Source: Flavobacteriaceae bacterium LYZ1037 (GTDB lineage Bacteria; Bacteroidota; Bacteroidia; Flavobacteriales; Flavobacteriaceae). From it: a stretch of DNA of 64,000 bases. Each line of letters begins with the position of its first letter. Positions within the stretch are counted from its first letter, which is position 1. The stretch is from NCBI GenBank assembly GCA_003144015.1, contig QFWS01000001.1:124001-188000 (forward strand), read 5' to 3'. Both the position numbers and the translations under genes were made by a program. Of this stretch, positions 26,772 to 36,633 are shown in pieces. The notes beneath the pieces are model-generated. The model was not told where the DNA came from. It was given only the letters and a program-made list of their open reading frames with translations, and searched no databases.

Positions 26772-28259
26772 TTAATTAGTCGAGAACGTTGTCCCATCCT
26801 TCCCATCTTTCAATTGAATGCCAAGTGTATCGAGTTCATTTCTAATTTGATCCGACAAGGCAAAATCTTTATTGGCTCTGGCTTCTTGACGTAATTTTAT
26901 TAATAATTCAACAGTTCCTGAAAGCTTTTCACTATTGCCACTAGCATCTGTTGTTACAGAATCTTCAAGTCCCATAATATCAAATACAAAGTTGTGTATG
27001 GTTTCTTTTAAAAGCTCTAAATCTTCTTTAGTTATGGATGCTTTGTTATTGTTAACTTGATTGATATATTTAGCTGCTTCAAATAAATGCGCAATTAAGA
27101 TAGGTGTATTAAAATCGTCGTTCATGGCATCATAACATGTTTGCTTCCATTCAGAAACATTCAATGTCGATGTCGTAGAAGTTGGTAGACCACCTAAAAG
27201 ATGCATGGCATCCATCAATCTATTAAATCCTTTTTCGCTAGCTAGCAAACCATCATTAGTGAAATCCAATACAGATCTGTAATGCGCTTGTAGCATAAAA
27301 AATCTGGCTACAGAAGGAGAAAATCCTTTTGTAATATGCGGATTATCGCCCGAGAAAATTTCATTAGGCAGAATAAAATTCCCAGTAGATTTTGCCATTT
27401 TCTTGCCATTCATGATCAGCATGTTGGCATGCATCCAGTAATTAACAGGTGTTTGTCCTTTGGCTGCTTGGTTTTGTGCAATTTCACATTCGTGATGAGG
27501 AAATTTTAAATCCATGCCACCACCATGAATATCAAAATGTTCGCCAAGATATTTGGTGCTCATAGCTGTACATTCTAAGTGCCAACCAGGAAAACCATCG
27601 CTCCAAGGCGAAGGCCAACGCATAATATGTTGAGGTTCGGCTTTTTTCCAAAGCGCAAAATCTTGAGGGTTTTTCTTATCGCTTTGTCCATCAAGTTCGC
27701 GTGTGTTATGGATTAAATCTTCTACTTTACGCTTGCTTAGAATACCGTAATTATTGGTTTCATTATATTTTAACACATCAAAATAAACAGAACCATTAAC
27801 TTCGTAAGCAAAGCCATTGTTAATAATGGTTTTAATGAGTTCTATCTGTTCAATAATATGGCCTGTTGCTGTAGGTTCTATGCTAGGAGGTAGGAAATTA
27901 AAAGCATTTAATATGTTATGGAAATCAACAGTATATCTCTGAACCACTTCCATAGGTTCAATTTCTTCCAGACGTGCTTTTTTTGCAATTCGGTCTTCGC
28001 CAACATCAGCATCGTTTTCTAAATGACCAGCATCTGTAATATTTCTAACATAACGTACTTTAAAACCTAAATGTAATAAGTAACGATAAATAACATCAAA
28101 AGACATGAAGGTTCTAACATTTCCTAAGTGCACATTACTATAAACAGTAGGACCACATACGTACATGCCAACATAGCCTTCGTGAATGGATTTAAAAACG
28201 TCTTTTTCACCTGAAAGTGAATTGTATATTTTTATTTCTTGTTGTTTGTATAAATGCAT
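26772..28259 (-). CDS. cysS: Cysteinyl-tRNA synthetase
   Basis: Class I synthetase that charges tRNA-Cys. The 495 residues start with the zinc/substrate Cys35 in YVCGPTVY, the HIGH-type motif HLGN (44-47), and a KMSKS-type motif KMAKS in [13 protein letters not shown]. Zinc ligands are visible in HLECTAMS and [11 protein letters not shown]. The C-terminal alpha-helical anticodon domain is present and ends [14 protein letters not shown], typical for CysRS. It is followed 2 bases later by yidD, a common gene order in flavobacteria. Confidence 0.97.
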   Translation of the reverse strand: MHLYKQQEIKIYNSLSGEKDVFKSIHEGYVGMYVCGPTVYSNVHLGNVRTFMSFDVIYRYLLHLGFKVRYVRNITDAGHLENDADVGEDRIAKKARLEEIEPMEVVQRYTVDFHNILNAFNFLPPSIEPTATGHIIEQIELIKTIINNGFAYEVNGSVYFDVLKYNETNNYGILSKRKVEDLIHNTRELDGQSDKKNPQDFALWKKAEPQHIMRWPSPWSDGFPGWHLECTAMSTKYLGEHFDIHGGGMDLKFPHHECEIAQNQAAKGQTPVNYWMHANMLIMNGKKMAKSTGNFILPNEIFSGDNPHITKGFSPSVARFFMLQAHYRSVLDFTNDGLLASEKGFNRLMDAMHLLGGLPTSTTSTLNVSEWKQTCYDAMNDDFNTPILIAHLFEAAKYINQVNNNKASITKEDLELLKETIHNFVFDIMGLEDSVTTDASGNSEKLSGTVELLIKLRQEARANKDFALSDQIRNELDTLGIQLKDGKDGTTFSTN

Positions 28260-28343
28260 GTTGTTTTTTTGTGTGTTGTTAAATCGTTAAGCTGTAAAGG
28301 GGTTTGTTATTGAGTTAAGTATCCAAAAACTAAATTACAAAAA

Positions 28344-28442
28344 GTTGTTAAGTCAAAATTCGGTTAATTTTTAAAAGAATAAAAAAAATCATTTAAGCTG
28401 TTAGCTCACCATAGTCAATTAAAAAGTCATCGACTTAACAAC
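28344..28442. repeat. Separated inverted repeat between cysS and folE
   Basis: GTTGTTAAGTC at 28344-28354 and its exact complement GACTTAACAAC at 28432-28442, 77 bases apart. A similar GTTGTTAAATC is at about 28275. The region upstream of cysS has no ORF. Confidence 0.4.
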
Positions 28443-28462
28443 AAGCGACTAAACGAGAAACA

Positions 28463-29140
28463 TTAAAAAGAAGTGTCCAATTTAATGTAATCCAAAAATT
28501 CTCTTTTGGTTTCTTTGTCTTTAAACTTTCCACCAAATTCTGATGTAATAGTGCTGCTTTCAGTGTCTCTAATCCCACGTGAGTTTACACATAAATGTTT
28601 GGCATCTATCACACAAGCTACATCTTGGGTATTTAGAACATCTTGTAATTCTTTAACAATTTGAATGGTTAATCGCTCTTGCACTTGTGGACGTTTTGCA
28701 AAATAATCTACAATTCTATTCATTTTTGATAGTCCAACCACTGTGCCATTAGAAATATAAGCCACATGAGCCTTGCCAACTATAGGTAGTAGATGGTGTT
28801 CGCAAGTAGAATAAAGAGTAATGTTCTTCTCTACTAACATTTCACCGTATTTATATTTGTTATCAAAGGTAGATGCCGTAGGTTTTTTTTCAGGATCTAA
28901 GCCTCCAAAAAGTTCTTTTACAAACATTTTGGCAACGCGATTTGGTGTGCCTTTTAAGCTGTCGTCTGTTAAATCAAGCCCTAAAGTTTCCATGATATGT
29001 TGAACATCGTCTTTAATAATGTCAATCTTTTCTTCGTTAGTAAGTTTAAAAGCATCTTCACGCATGGGTGTGTTTGAAGAGGTTCCTATATGGTTTTCAC
29101 CTAAAGACTCAAATTCTTCTAACTTTTCGTCAAATTTCAT
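28463..29140 (-). CDS. folE: GTP cyclohydrolase I
   Basis: Makes 7,8-dihydroneopterin triphosphate from GTP, the entry to folate and to queuosine precursors. The 225 residues contain LGLDLTDDSLKGTPNRVAKMF, the zinc ligands C113 and H116 in STCEHHLLP and C184 in KHLCVNSRG, then GIRDTESSTITSEFGG. The first 28 residues form a variable acidic extension. folP and folD are elsewhere in the window. The minus-strand element TATCTTTG at 29169-29176 is its probable promoter. Confidence 0.97.
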   Translation of the reverse strand: MKFDEKLEEFESLGENHIGTSSNTPMREDAFKLTNEEKIDIIKDDVQHIMETLGLDLTDDSLKGTPNRVAKMFVKELFGGLDPEKKPTASTFDNKYKYGEMLVEKNITLYSTCEHHLLPIVGKAHVAYISNGTVVGLSKMNRIVDYFAKRPQVQERLTIQIVKELQDVLNTQDVACVIDAKHLCVNSRGIRDTESSTITSEFGGKFKDKETKREFLDYIKLDTSF

Positions 29141-29168
29141 CCGATAAATTAAATATATGTTTAATCTG

Positions 29169-29176
29169 CAAAGATA
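29169..29176 (-). promoter_or_regulatory. -7 promoter element of folE
   Basis: TATCTTTG on the minus strand, an exact TAnnTTTG, 28 bases before the folE ATG. Confidence 0.6.
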
Positions 29177-29347
29177 AGAAATTCCATATTTATAGACCTT
29201 TTATTAACATAGAATTAATTTAGTAATAAAATTAACGGCATTTTTCATAAAATTTCCTTAATTTTCAGCTTTATTTTTTAATGATTAGTAGCTAATTAAT
29301 TGATACTCTTTTTGTTATATTAATTAATTCATTTTTATATTTTCCCT

Positions 29348-32300
29348 ATGAAAAAGATAATTACGTTATGTTGTTTTTTGTTTGTTAATATCTCTTTTGC
29401 GCAACTTATTGCAATAGATGATGTTCTGGTTGGTAGAGCCGATAATCCAAACGCATCCACCTCAAGTGGAGATCGTGTTTTTTTAAACGATTATTTTAAT
29501 GGAACAGCACTTAATTTTGGAACCTATGGCAACTTTACCTTTACAGAAACGGTTCCAGATCCAACTGGATTTATAACTTTTAACCCATTAGGTTTTGTAA
29601 ATATTGCAGCTAATACACCTCAAGGTATTTATTACATTACCTATGAAGTATGCGAAAATGCTGCACCAACTAATTGCGATACAGCTGTTATTGAAATTAG
29701 AGTCTTTCCTGGAACAGTAAGTTCGGGGTCAGGATCTTCTGAAATGGCAATTTCGGCTAGTAGCGGGACTGTTAATTGTGGTAATAATGTGTGTATTACA
29801 GACGCTTTTTGTATCGATTTAAATACAGGAACCATTCCTCCTTTAACACTAACTGCTTCTTATCAAGAAATTGGAGAGTCTAATACGTATGTTGTAAATA
29901 CCATTCCATTTAATCCGCCTTTTTCTTTTGGAGATACATATACAGGTTTGCCTTTGACTACTGATGATATTTGGAGTAGTGTAGTAGATTTTGTTTTTGA
30001 ATTTGAATTTTATGGAAATAATTACACACAATGTGTATTGTCAACCAATGGGGCAGTAAGTTTTGATTTAGGTAGAGCTAATCAATTTCATGATTGGACA
30101 CCAGCTGCTGGTGCTTTAATTCCAAACAATACAGATACTTGTCTACGAGACGGGAATATTTTTGGTGCCGTTCATGACATGAATCCAGCTGCTTCAGGGA
30201 CCTTAATAGATCCGAATACAGGTATAGGCGATTATAATATTACTTATAGTGTTAAAGGAGAAGCACCTTTTAGAGTGTTTGTGTTTAGTTTTTTTAATGT
30301 GGTTCATTTTAGTATAGGTGGAGCTTGTAGTTCATTAAAAACTTCGCAAATGATTATGTTTTATGAAACGACCAACATTGTTGAAACTTATATTTTTGAG
30401 AAACCAGTATGTACAAGTTGGGAAGGAGGTAGAGCAGCAATAGGAATACAAAATCCAGCAGGAAATCAAGGAATTTCACCTCCTGGAAGAAATACAGGTG
30501 TTTGGGACATCCCTTTTATTGCACCTGAGGCATACCAGTTTGTTCCAAGTGGAACTACTATAACGTCTTTTCAATGGCTAGATGAAACTGGAACGGTTAT
30601 AGGTACAGACCCAACTGCCTTAGTGGTAACACCAAGCCAAACAACTACTTATGTGGCGCAAGTAACCTATACAGATGCCATAACAGGAACCCAATATGTT
30701 GCTTACAGACCTATAACAGTAGTTGTAGCTCCAACACCAGTAGTTACCGTTACGGCCAGTACTGATATCTGTGATACTGGCGATGCCGTGTTTACTATTA
30801 CAGGTTCAGAAAACGATGTGGTGGAATACAATATTAATGGCGGAGCCACACAGTCCATTACTATTGATGCTAGTGGAGTTCATGTTATTACACTTACAGG
30901 AGTTGCTACCACACAAACTATAAACTTATTATCGGCTAATAATTATAATTCTGTTTGTGGTGGACCGATGTCTGTTTCAGAAACAGTGATTGTAAATGTA
31001 ACACCAACTGTTGATGCACCAGCAGATGTAACGGCTTGTAATGATTATACTTTACCTCCATTAACAGTTGGAGACTATTATACTGCCACAGGTGGACCAG
31101 GAGGAACTGGAACGATGCTCAATGCAGGAGATGTTATTACAACTACTCAGACTATTTATGTGTATGGGGAATCGGGTACCACACCAAATTGTTTTGATGA
31201 AAATAGTTTTGTTGTCACAATAGATACATGTACGTTATCTGTTTCGGCAACAGCCGATATGCCTTCTATCTGTCATGATGCAGGGTTAGATGTTACTTTA
31301 ACAGCAACTCCTTCACCAGCAGTAGCTGTAGGGGTTTATAGTTATAGTTGGACTGTACAAGGAAATGCAACCGTTGTTGGTACGAATCCAACCTTACTTT
31401 TATCACCACCACCAGCTGCAACCATCACCTACGAAGTAACGTTAACCGATAGTGGATTAACACCACCAAACGATACAACAACCAATACAGTTACAGTAAC
31501 TGTTAATACTACGCCTACAGTTGATAATCCTGCTGATGTGACTGAATGCGACAGTTATACATTATTACCTTTAGGAAGTGGCACGTACTACACTGGCGCT
31601 GGAGGAACCGGAACGGTATTAAATGCAGGAGATGCTATAACCAGTACACAAACTATTTATGTGTACGAGGAAACAGGAACCACACCAAATTGTTTTGATG
31701 AAAATAGTTTTGTAGTCACTATTAATCCTACACCAGTTATTGATAACCCAACAGATGTCACTGCTTGTGATAGTTATGTACTGCCAGCCTTAACAGGTGG
31801 ACAATATTATAACGGTCCAGGAGGTACTGGAGGTCTAATTACAGCTGGGACATCTATAAATAGTTCGCAAACTATTTATGTTTATGAAGAAACAGGAACG
31901 ACACCCAATTGTTTTGCTGAAAACAACTTTGTAGTTACTATTAATACTACGCCAGTTGTCGATAATCCAGCTGATGTTACGATATGTAATGAATATGCAT
32001 TACCAGCTTTAACAAATGGGACCTATTATACAGGAGCAGGAGGAACAGGAACTGTTTTAAATGCAGGAGATTTAATTACAACTTCGCAAACCATTTATGT
32101 GTATGCTGAAACAGGAACCACACCAAATTGTTCAGATGAGAACAGTTTTGTAGTCACCATTGATGTTTGTACCATTTCTGTAACGGCAACAGCCGATATG
32201 CCTTCTATTTGTCATGATGCAGGAGCTGATGTGACTTTAACAGCAAACCCATCACCTGGTGTAGCCGTAGGAACTTATAGCTATAGTTGGACCGTTCAAG

Positions 32301-35300
32301 GAAATGCAACTGTTGTTGGTACGAATCCAACCTTGCTTTTATCGCCACCACCTGCTGCAACCATCACTTACGAAGTGACTTTAACAGATAGTGGGTTAAC
32401 ACCACCTAACGATTCGGCAACAAATACAGTAACCGTTGTAGTAAATACAACGCCAACGGTAGATGCACCAATAGATGTAACATCTTGTGATAATTATATT
32501 TTACCAGCTTTAGGTAGTGGTAATTATTACACAGGATCAGGTGGAACTGGAACAGCGTTAAATACCGGTGATGCCATCACTAGCACTCAAACCATTTATA
32601 TATATGGTGAAACAGGAACGACGCCTAATTGTACAGATGAAAACAGTTTTGTAGTCACTATTAATAACACACCAACCATAGATGCACCAGTAGATGTATC
32701 TGCATGTGATACGTATATCCTACCTGCTTTAACAGGAGGAACATATTATACAGCAACAGGAGGAACAGGCACTGTTTTAAACGCAGGAGATGCCATCACC
32801 TCTACTCAAACTATTTATGTGTATGCTGAAACAGGAACGACACCAAATTGTTTTGCTGAAAATAATTTTGTAGTCACTATTAATACAACACCAACTGTAG
32901 ATGCACCAGTGGATGTCACCATGTGTGATAGTTATACTTTACCAGCACTAACAAATGGTGCTTATTATACAGGAATAGGTGGAACGGGAACGATGTTGAA
33001 TACAGGAGATGCCATTACGTCTACACAAACTATTTATGTGTATGCAGAAACAGGAACCACACCAAATTGTTCAGATGAGAATAGTTTTATTGTTACCATA
33101 AATACAACTCCTATTGCCGATGCGCCAACAGATGTAACAGCATGTGATAGTTATGCCCTTCCAGCCTTAACAGTTGGAGCCTATTATACAGGTGCAGGAG
33201 GAACCGGTACCATGTTAAACGCAGGAGATGCTATAACGACCACTCAAACTATTTATGTGTATGCTGAAACTGGTACCACACCAAATTGTTCAGACGAAAA
33301 CAGTTTTGTTGTTACCATTAATACAACTCCTTTAGTAGATGCACCTTCAGATGTTGCTGAATGTGTTACTTATACTTTACCAGTATTAACAAATGGAACG
33401 TATTATACAGGAACAGGAGGAACAGGAACGGTTTTAAATGCCGGAGATGCTATTACAAGTACACAAACTATTTATGTGTATGCAGAAACTGGTACTACAC
33501 CAAATTGTTCAGATGAAAATAGTTTTGTTGTTACTATTAACCCATTACCAACAGTTGTGAATCCTACCCCATTAATTGTATGTGATGATAATGTGGCAGA
33601 CGGAATGACAGAAATGGATTTAAATGAAAAGAACAGTGAAATATCAGGTGGAAATACCAATTATATTGTTACCTATCATGCTAATTTAGTTGATGCCCAA
33701 GCAGGAACACCTGAAGTGTTACCTTCTTCTTCAACTTATATTGGAACAGATGGAGAAACAGTATGGGTTAGAGTGGAAGATGCTACAACAGGCTGTTACG
33801 ATACTACAACCTTAACGTTAGGTGTGGTAGATGCGCCAGCTGTTCCAGCTCCAGCAGCATTACATTATTGCGATCCTGATAACGATGGCTTAGGAGTTTT
33901 CGATTTAACGGATACAAGAAATGATATTGAAGCTATTGATCCTACTTATGAAGTTTCATTCCATTTAACACAACAAAATGCGATTGACGATGTGCTGCCT
34001 CAACCAGATGTGTTTTCTAATGTGGCCGGACAGATTATATATATTCGTGTAGATTATGGTACAGGAACAAATTGCCCAACCATTTTGCAATTACAGTTAA
34101 TTGTAGATCCAACACCAGAAATAGAAATGAATCCTGATCCTATTGTGCTTTGTGACGAAGATGGTGTGGCAGACGGCATGACAGAGTTTGATTTAACGGT
34201 TAGAAATTCAGATATTTTAATGGGATTAAATCCTACAGATTACCCAGTGACATATTATACAGATGTGTTAGATGCCGAAGTTGGGCCTTCAGCTCCAACG
34301 TATATTGCGACACCTGGCGCTTTTACAAATACAATAGCACCAAATCAAACCATTGGTGTAAGAGTTGAGAACAATTTAACTGGGTGTTATACAGTTACAA
34401 CATTAGATTTAATTGTGAATCCATTACCTGTTCCAATTGTAACACCAGAAGCTTTGGAATTAGAAATCTGTGATGACACCGTTGATAATGATGGTTATGC
34501 TATTTTTAATTTAACGGTTCAGGATGATCTTATTACTGGTGGAAACTCTAGTTGGTCTGTCAATTATTTTGAAACCATGGCAGATGTTACTGCAAATAAC
34601 CCTATTCCAGATTATACAGCTTATGCTAACGTATCTATTGGAGGATTTCCACATAACCCACAAACCATTTTTGTAACGGTTTCCGAAACTGCAAACGGAG
34701 TAGATTGTTATGCGTTATCCACATTAACTTTAGTTGTAAACACGGTTCCAACTCCTAATCCAGTATTACAAAACTTAGAATTATGTGATGATAATAATCC
34801 TGGAGATTTAGAAGAAATTTTCGATATCACTGCTAATGATGCTGCCATGTTGAATGCTTTTGATGAATCGGTAACTTATCATACATCCATGGCAGAAGCA
34901 GAAACTGGAGATAACCCAATTCCAAATCCAACAGCATATCCAAATACCGATCCAATACAAACGATATATGTACGTGTTACAAATACTGGCGATCCTACAA
35001 ATCCATTGGATACTGGAACCGGATGTTATACCATTGTTACATTCGATATTATTGTAAACCCACTACCAGATACTGTGGCTGTTGATGATATTCTTGCTTG
35101 TGAATTGAATACGGATGGTTTTTATACTTTTGATTTAACGGTTAGAAATGATGATATTTTAAACGGACAACCAGAGCCAGATTTTGCTGTAACGTATTAT
35201 ACAAGTTTAGCTGCTGCTCAATCAGGTATTGGCTTTATAGCAAATCCATCTGCTTATACCAATATGATGGATCCTGCAAATCCTGGACAGCCTCTTAATC

Positions 35301-36484
35301 CGCAAGAAATTTTTGTAAACATCACCAATACAATTACAGGGTGTGATGTGGCAACGGTAAGTTTCTTTATTGAAGTTCAGGAAGCTGCTGAGGTAAACCC
35401 GAATTACAACACTTATGCCTTATGTGATGATAATATGGAGTTTGATAACGATACATCAAACGATACCATCGAATTCGATTTATTATCTCAAAATACCCTA
35501 TTATTAAATGGTCAAGATCCGATTAATTTTATCGTTTCTTATTATGAAAGTGAAGCTGATGCGGAAGTGCCAACAAATGCTATCGACACTTCTTCACCTT
35601 ATATAAACCAATCTAACCCTCAAATTATTTGGGTGCGAATAGATAATAATACCAATGCAAACTCTATTTGTTATGATGTAAAACCATTAACATTAAGAGT
35701 GGACCCAATTCCGGCATTCGATTTAGATGATTTATATACCATATGTGTTAATCTTAATGGAACTGAAGTAATTGGTAACCCAATTATGGATACAGGTTTA
35801 AGTCCAGCTTTATTTACTTTTGAGTGGGTTGAGGATGGTGATCCAACAACTATTTTAAGTGTCGCATCTTCTTACATGCCATCGGTTGCAGGTAATTATA
35901 CTGTAGCTGTAACAGATATTAATAATGGATGTACAAGTTCAGATTCTGCAATTGTTCAATTAAGTTCGCCTCCTATCGTTACAGCAACCGTAGCTACAGA
36001 AGCTTTTGCTAGTAATCATGTTGTAGTGGTAACTGCAACAGGAGATGGTGCAGCTTTATTTGAGTTTAGTATCGATAATGGACCTTGGGTGAGTAATGAG
36101 CCAAATTCTAATACTTATACGTTCTATAATGTCCCTTTTGGAGAACATGTTGTCCAAGCAAGAGATATAAATGGTTGTGGTATTGCTAGCGATGTTGTTC
36201 TGTTAATGGATTATCCATTGTTCTTTACACCTAACAATGATGGACATAATGATACTTGGCAGATAGTTGGTATTGAAAATCAATATGATGCTAAAATATT
36301 TATTTACGATCGTTATGGGAAACTACTGAAGCAATTAAGTCCAAATGGTCCAGGATGGGATGGCACTTATAATGGAGAATTACTGCCTTCAAGTGACTAT
36401 TGGTTTACTATTGACTATAGAGAATTAGGTGAAAGTGAAGGTGCACAAAAACAATTTAAAGCACACTTTAGTTTAAAGAGATAG
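29348..36484 (+). CDS. Giant secreted repeat protein with T9SS type B (gliding motility-associated) C-terminal domain
   Basis: A 2378-residue surface protein. It has a signal peptide (ends ISFAQ, about 19) and an N-terminal region of about 530 residues with a beta-rich, lectin-like domain (residues about 175-395). Nine repeats of about 73 residues follow (from 552), interrupted by two near-identical PKD-like modules of about 92 residues. Then come seven longer modules of the type CDDN..DG...FDLT...YY.S...A, and an Ig-like stretch near 2130-2290. The last 90 residues (FFTPNNDGHNDTW, FIYDRYGKLLKQL, WDGTYNGELLPSSDYWFTI) form the gliding motility-associated CTD that sends proteins through T9SS. 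Each 73-residue repeat carries two Cys (ACD and PNC), possibly disulfide-bonded. The role is probably adhesion or motility support, by inference. It is transcribed alone. Confidence 0.93.
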   Translation: MKKIITLCCFLFVNISFAQLIAIDDVLVGRADNPNASTSSGDRVFLNDYFNGTALNFGTYGNFTFTETVPDPTGFITFNPLGFVNIAANTPQGIYYITYEVCENAAPTNCDTAVIEIRVFPGTVSSGSGSSEMAISASSGTVNCGNNVCITDAFCIDLNTGTIPPLTLTASYQEIGESNTYVVNTIPFNPPFSFGDTYTGLPLTTDDIWSSVVDFVFEFEFYGNNYTQCVLSTNGAVSFDLGRANQFHDWTPAAGALIPNNTDTCLRDGNIFGAVHDMNPAASGTLIDPNTGIGDYNITYSVKGEAPFRVFVFSFFNVVHFSIGGACSSLKTSQMIMFYETTNIVETYIFEKPVCTSWEGGRAAIGIQNPAGNQGISPPGRNTGVWDIPFIAPEAYQFVPSGTTITSFQWLDETGTVIGTDPTALVVTPSQTTTYVAQVTYTDAITGTQYVAYRPITVVVAPTPVVTVTASTDICDTGDAVFTITGSENDVVEYNINGGATQSITIDASGVHVITLTGVATTQTINLLSANNYNSVCGGPMSVSETVIVNVTPTVDAPADVTACNDYTLPPLTVGDYYTATGGPGGTGTMLNAGDVITTTQTIYVYGESGTTPNCFDENSFVVTIDTCTLSVSATADMPSICHDAGLDVTLTATPSPAVAVGVYSYSWTVQGNATVVGTNPTLLLSPPPAATITYEVTLTDSGLTPPNDTTTNTVTVTVNTTPTVDNPADVTECDSYTLLPLGSGTYYTGAGGTGTVLNAGDAITSTQTIYVYEETGTTPNCFDENSFVVTINPTPVIDNPTDVTACDSYVLPALTGGQYYNGPGGTGGLITAGTSINSSQTIYVYEETGTTPNCFAENNFVVTINTTPVVDNPADVTICNEYALPALTNGTYYTGAGGTGTVLNAGDLITTSQTIYVYAETGTTPNCSDENSFVVTIDVCTISVTATADMPSICHDAGADVTLTANPSPGVAVGTYSYSWTVQGNATVVGTNPTLLLSPPPAATITYEVTLTDSGLTPPNDSATNTVTVVVNTTPTVDAPIDVTSCDNYILPALGSGNYYTGSGGTGTALNTGDAITSTQTIYIYGETGTTPNCTDENSFVVTINNTPTIDAPVDVSACDTYILPALTGGTYYTATGGTGTVLNAGDAITSTQTIYVYAETGTTPNCFAENNFVVTINTTPTVDAPVDVTMCDSYTLPALTNGAYYTGIGGTGTMLNTGDAITSTQTIYVYAETGTTPNCSDENSFIVTINTTPIADAPTDVTACDSYALPALTVGAYYTGAGGTGTMLNAGDAITTTQTIYVYAETGTTPNCSDENSFVVTINTTPLVDAPSDVAECVTYTLPVLTNGTYYTGTGGTGTVLNAGDAITSTQTIYVYAETGTTPNCSDENSFVVTINPLPTVVNPTPLIVCDDNVADGMTEMDLNEKNSEISGGNTNYIVTYHANLVDAQAGTPEVLPSSSTYIGTDGETVWVRVEDATTGCYDTTTLTLGVVDAPAVPAPAALHYCDPDNDGLGVFDLTDTRNDIEAIDPTYEVSFHLTQQNAIDDVLPQPDVFSNVAGQIIYIRVDYGTGTNCPTILQLQLIVDPTPEIEMNPDPIVLCDEDGVADGMTEFDLTVRNSDILMGLNPTDYPVTYYTDVLDAEVGPSAPTYIATPGAFTNTIAPNQTIGVRVENNLTGCYTVTTLDLIVNPLPVPIVTPEALELEICDDTVDNDGYAIFNLTVQDDLITGGNSSWSVNYFETMADVTANNPIPDYTAYANVSIGGFPHNPQTIFVTVSETANGVDCYALSTLTLVVNTVPTPNPVLQNLELCDDNNPGDLEEIFDITANDAAMLNAFDESVTYHTSMAEAETGDNPIPNPTAYPNTDPIQTIYVRVTNTGDPTNPLDTGTGCYTIVTFDIIVNPLPDTVAVDDILACELNTDGFYTFDLTVRNDDILNGQPEPDFAVTYYTSLAAAQSGIGFIANPSAYTNMMDPANPGQPLNPQEIFVNITNTITGCDVATVSFFIEVQEAAEVNPNYNTYALCDDNMEFDNDTSNDTIEFDLLSQNTLLLNGQDPINFIVSYYESEADAEVPTNAIDTSSPYINQSNPQIIWVRIDNNTNANSICYDVKPLTLRVDPIPAFDLDDLYTICVNLNGTEVIGNPIMDTGLSPALFTFEWVEDGDPTTILSVASSYMPSVAGNYTVAVTDINNGCTSSDSAIVQLSSPPIVTATVATEAFASNHVVVVTATGDGAALFEFSIDNGPWVSNEPNSNTYTFYNVPFGEHVVQARDINGCGIASDVVLLMDYPLFFTPNNDGHNDTWQIVGIENQYDAKIFIYDRYGKLLKQLSPNGPGWDGTYNGELLPSSDYWFTIDYRELGESEGAQKQFKAHFSLKR
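31001..33541 (+). repeat. Nine 73-residue tandem repeats plus two PKD-like inserts
   Basis: Repeat units run from TPTVDAP.DVTACDSY through YYTG.GGTGT.LNAGDAIT and TQTIYVYAETGTTPNC to DENSFVVTIN, about 219 bases each. One insert of about 92 residues (SVTATADMPSICHDAG to TNTVTV.VN) follows unit 1 and a near copy follows unit 4. The order 1-insert-2-3-4-insert-5 suggests duplication of a multi-unit block. Confidence 0.9.
33541..35710 (+). repeat. Seven divergent CDDN/FDLT-type modules
   Basis: Modules of roughly 95-120 residues, each with C-D-D/N, DGM or DGF, then FDLT or similar, VTYY.S...A, and a closing strand with Gly-Cys-Tyr and T.LTL.V. Much more divergent from each other than the 73-residue repeats. 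One module of this kind is also in the LamG protein at 390-660. Confidence 0.75.
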
Positions 36485-36505
36485 TTCTTTACATATTTAA
36501 TTAAT

Positions 36506-36539
36506 AAAAAAACTCAGACTGGTTAGTCTGAGTTTTTTT
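36506..36539 (+). terminator. Terminator of giant repeat protein gene
   Basis: AAAAACTCAGACT / AGTCTGAGTTTTT with loop GGTT, T run following; the left A run may also serve the minus strand. Confidence 0.9.
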
Positions 36540-36633
36540 ATGTTTAATCGTTTCTAATTTTAATTAGATTTAATAAGGCTTAGTTAAAATTAAATGGACA
36601 CCTATAGTTTATAAAATCTAACGAATTAATGGG

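Noticed and set aside
31001-33541. Periodic repeats as a possible CRISPR-like array
   Set aside because: The period is about 219 bases and the repeats encode protein in one open frame; there are no short repeats with unique spacers.
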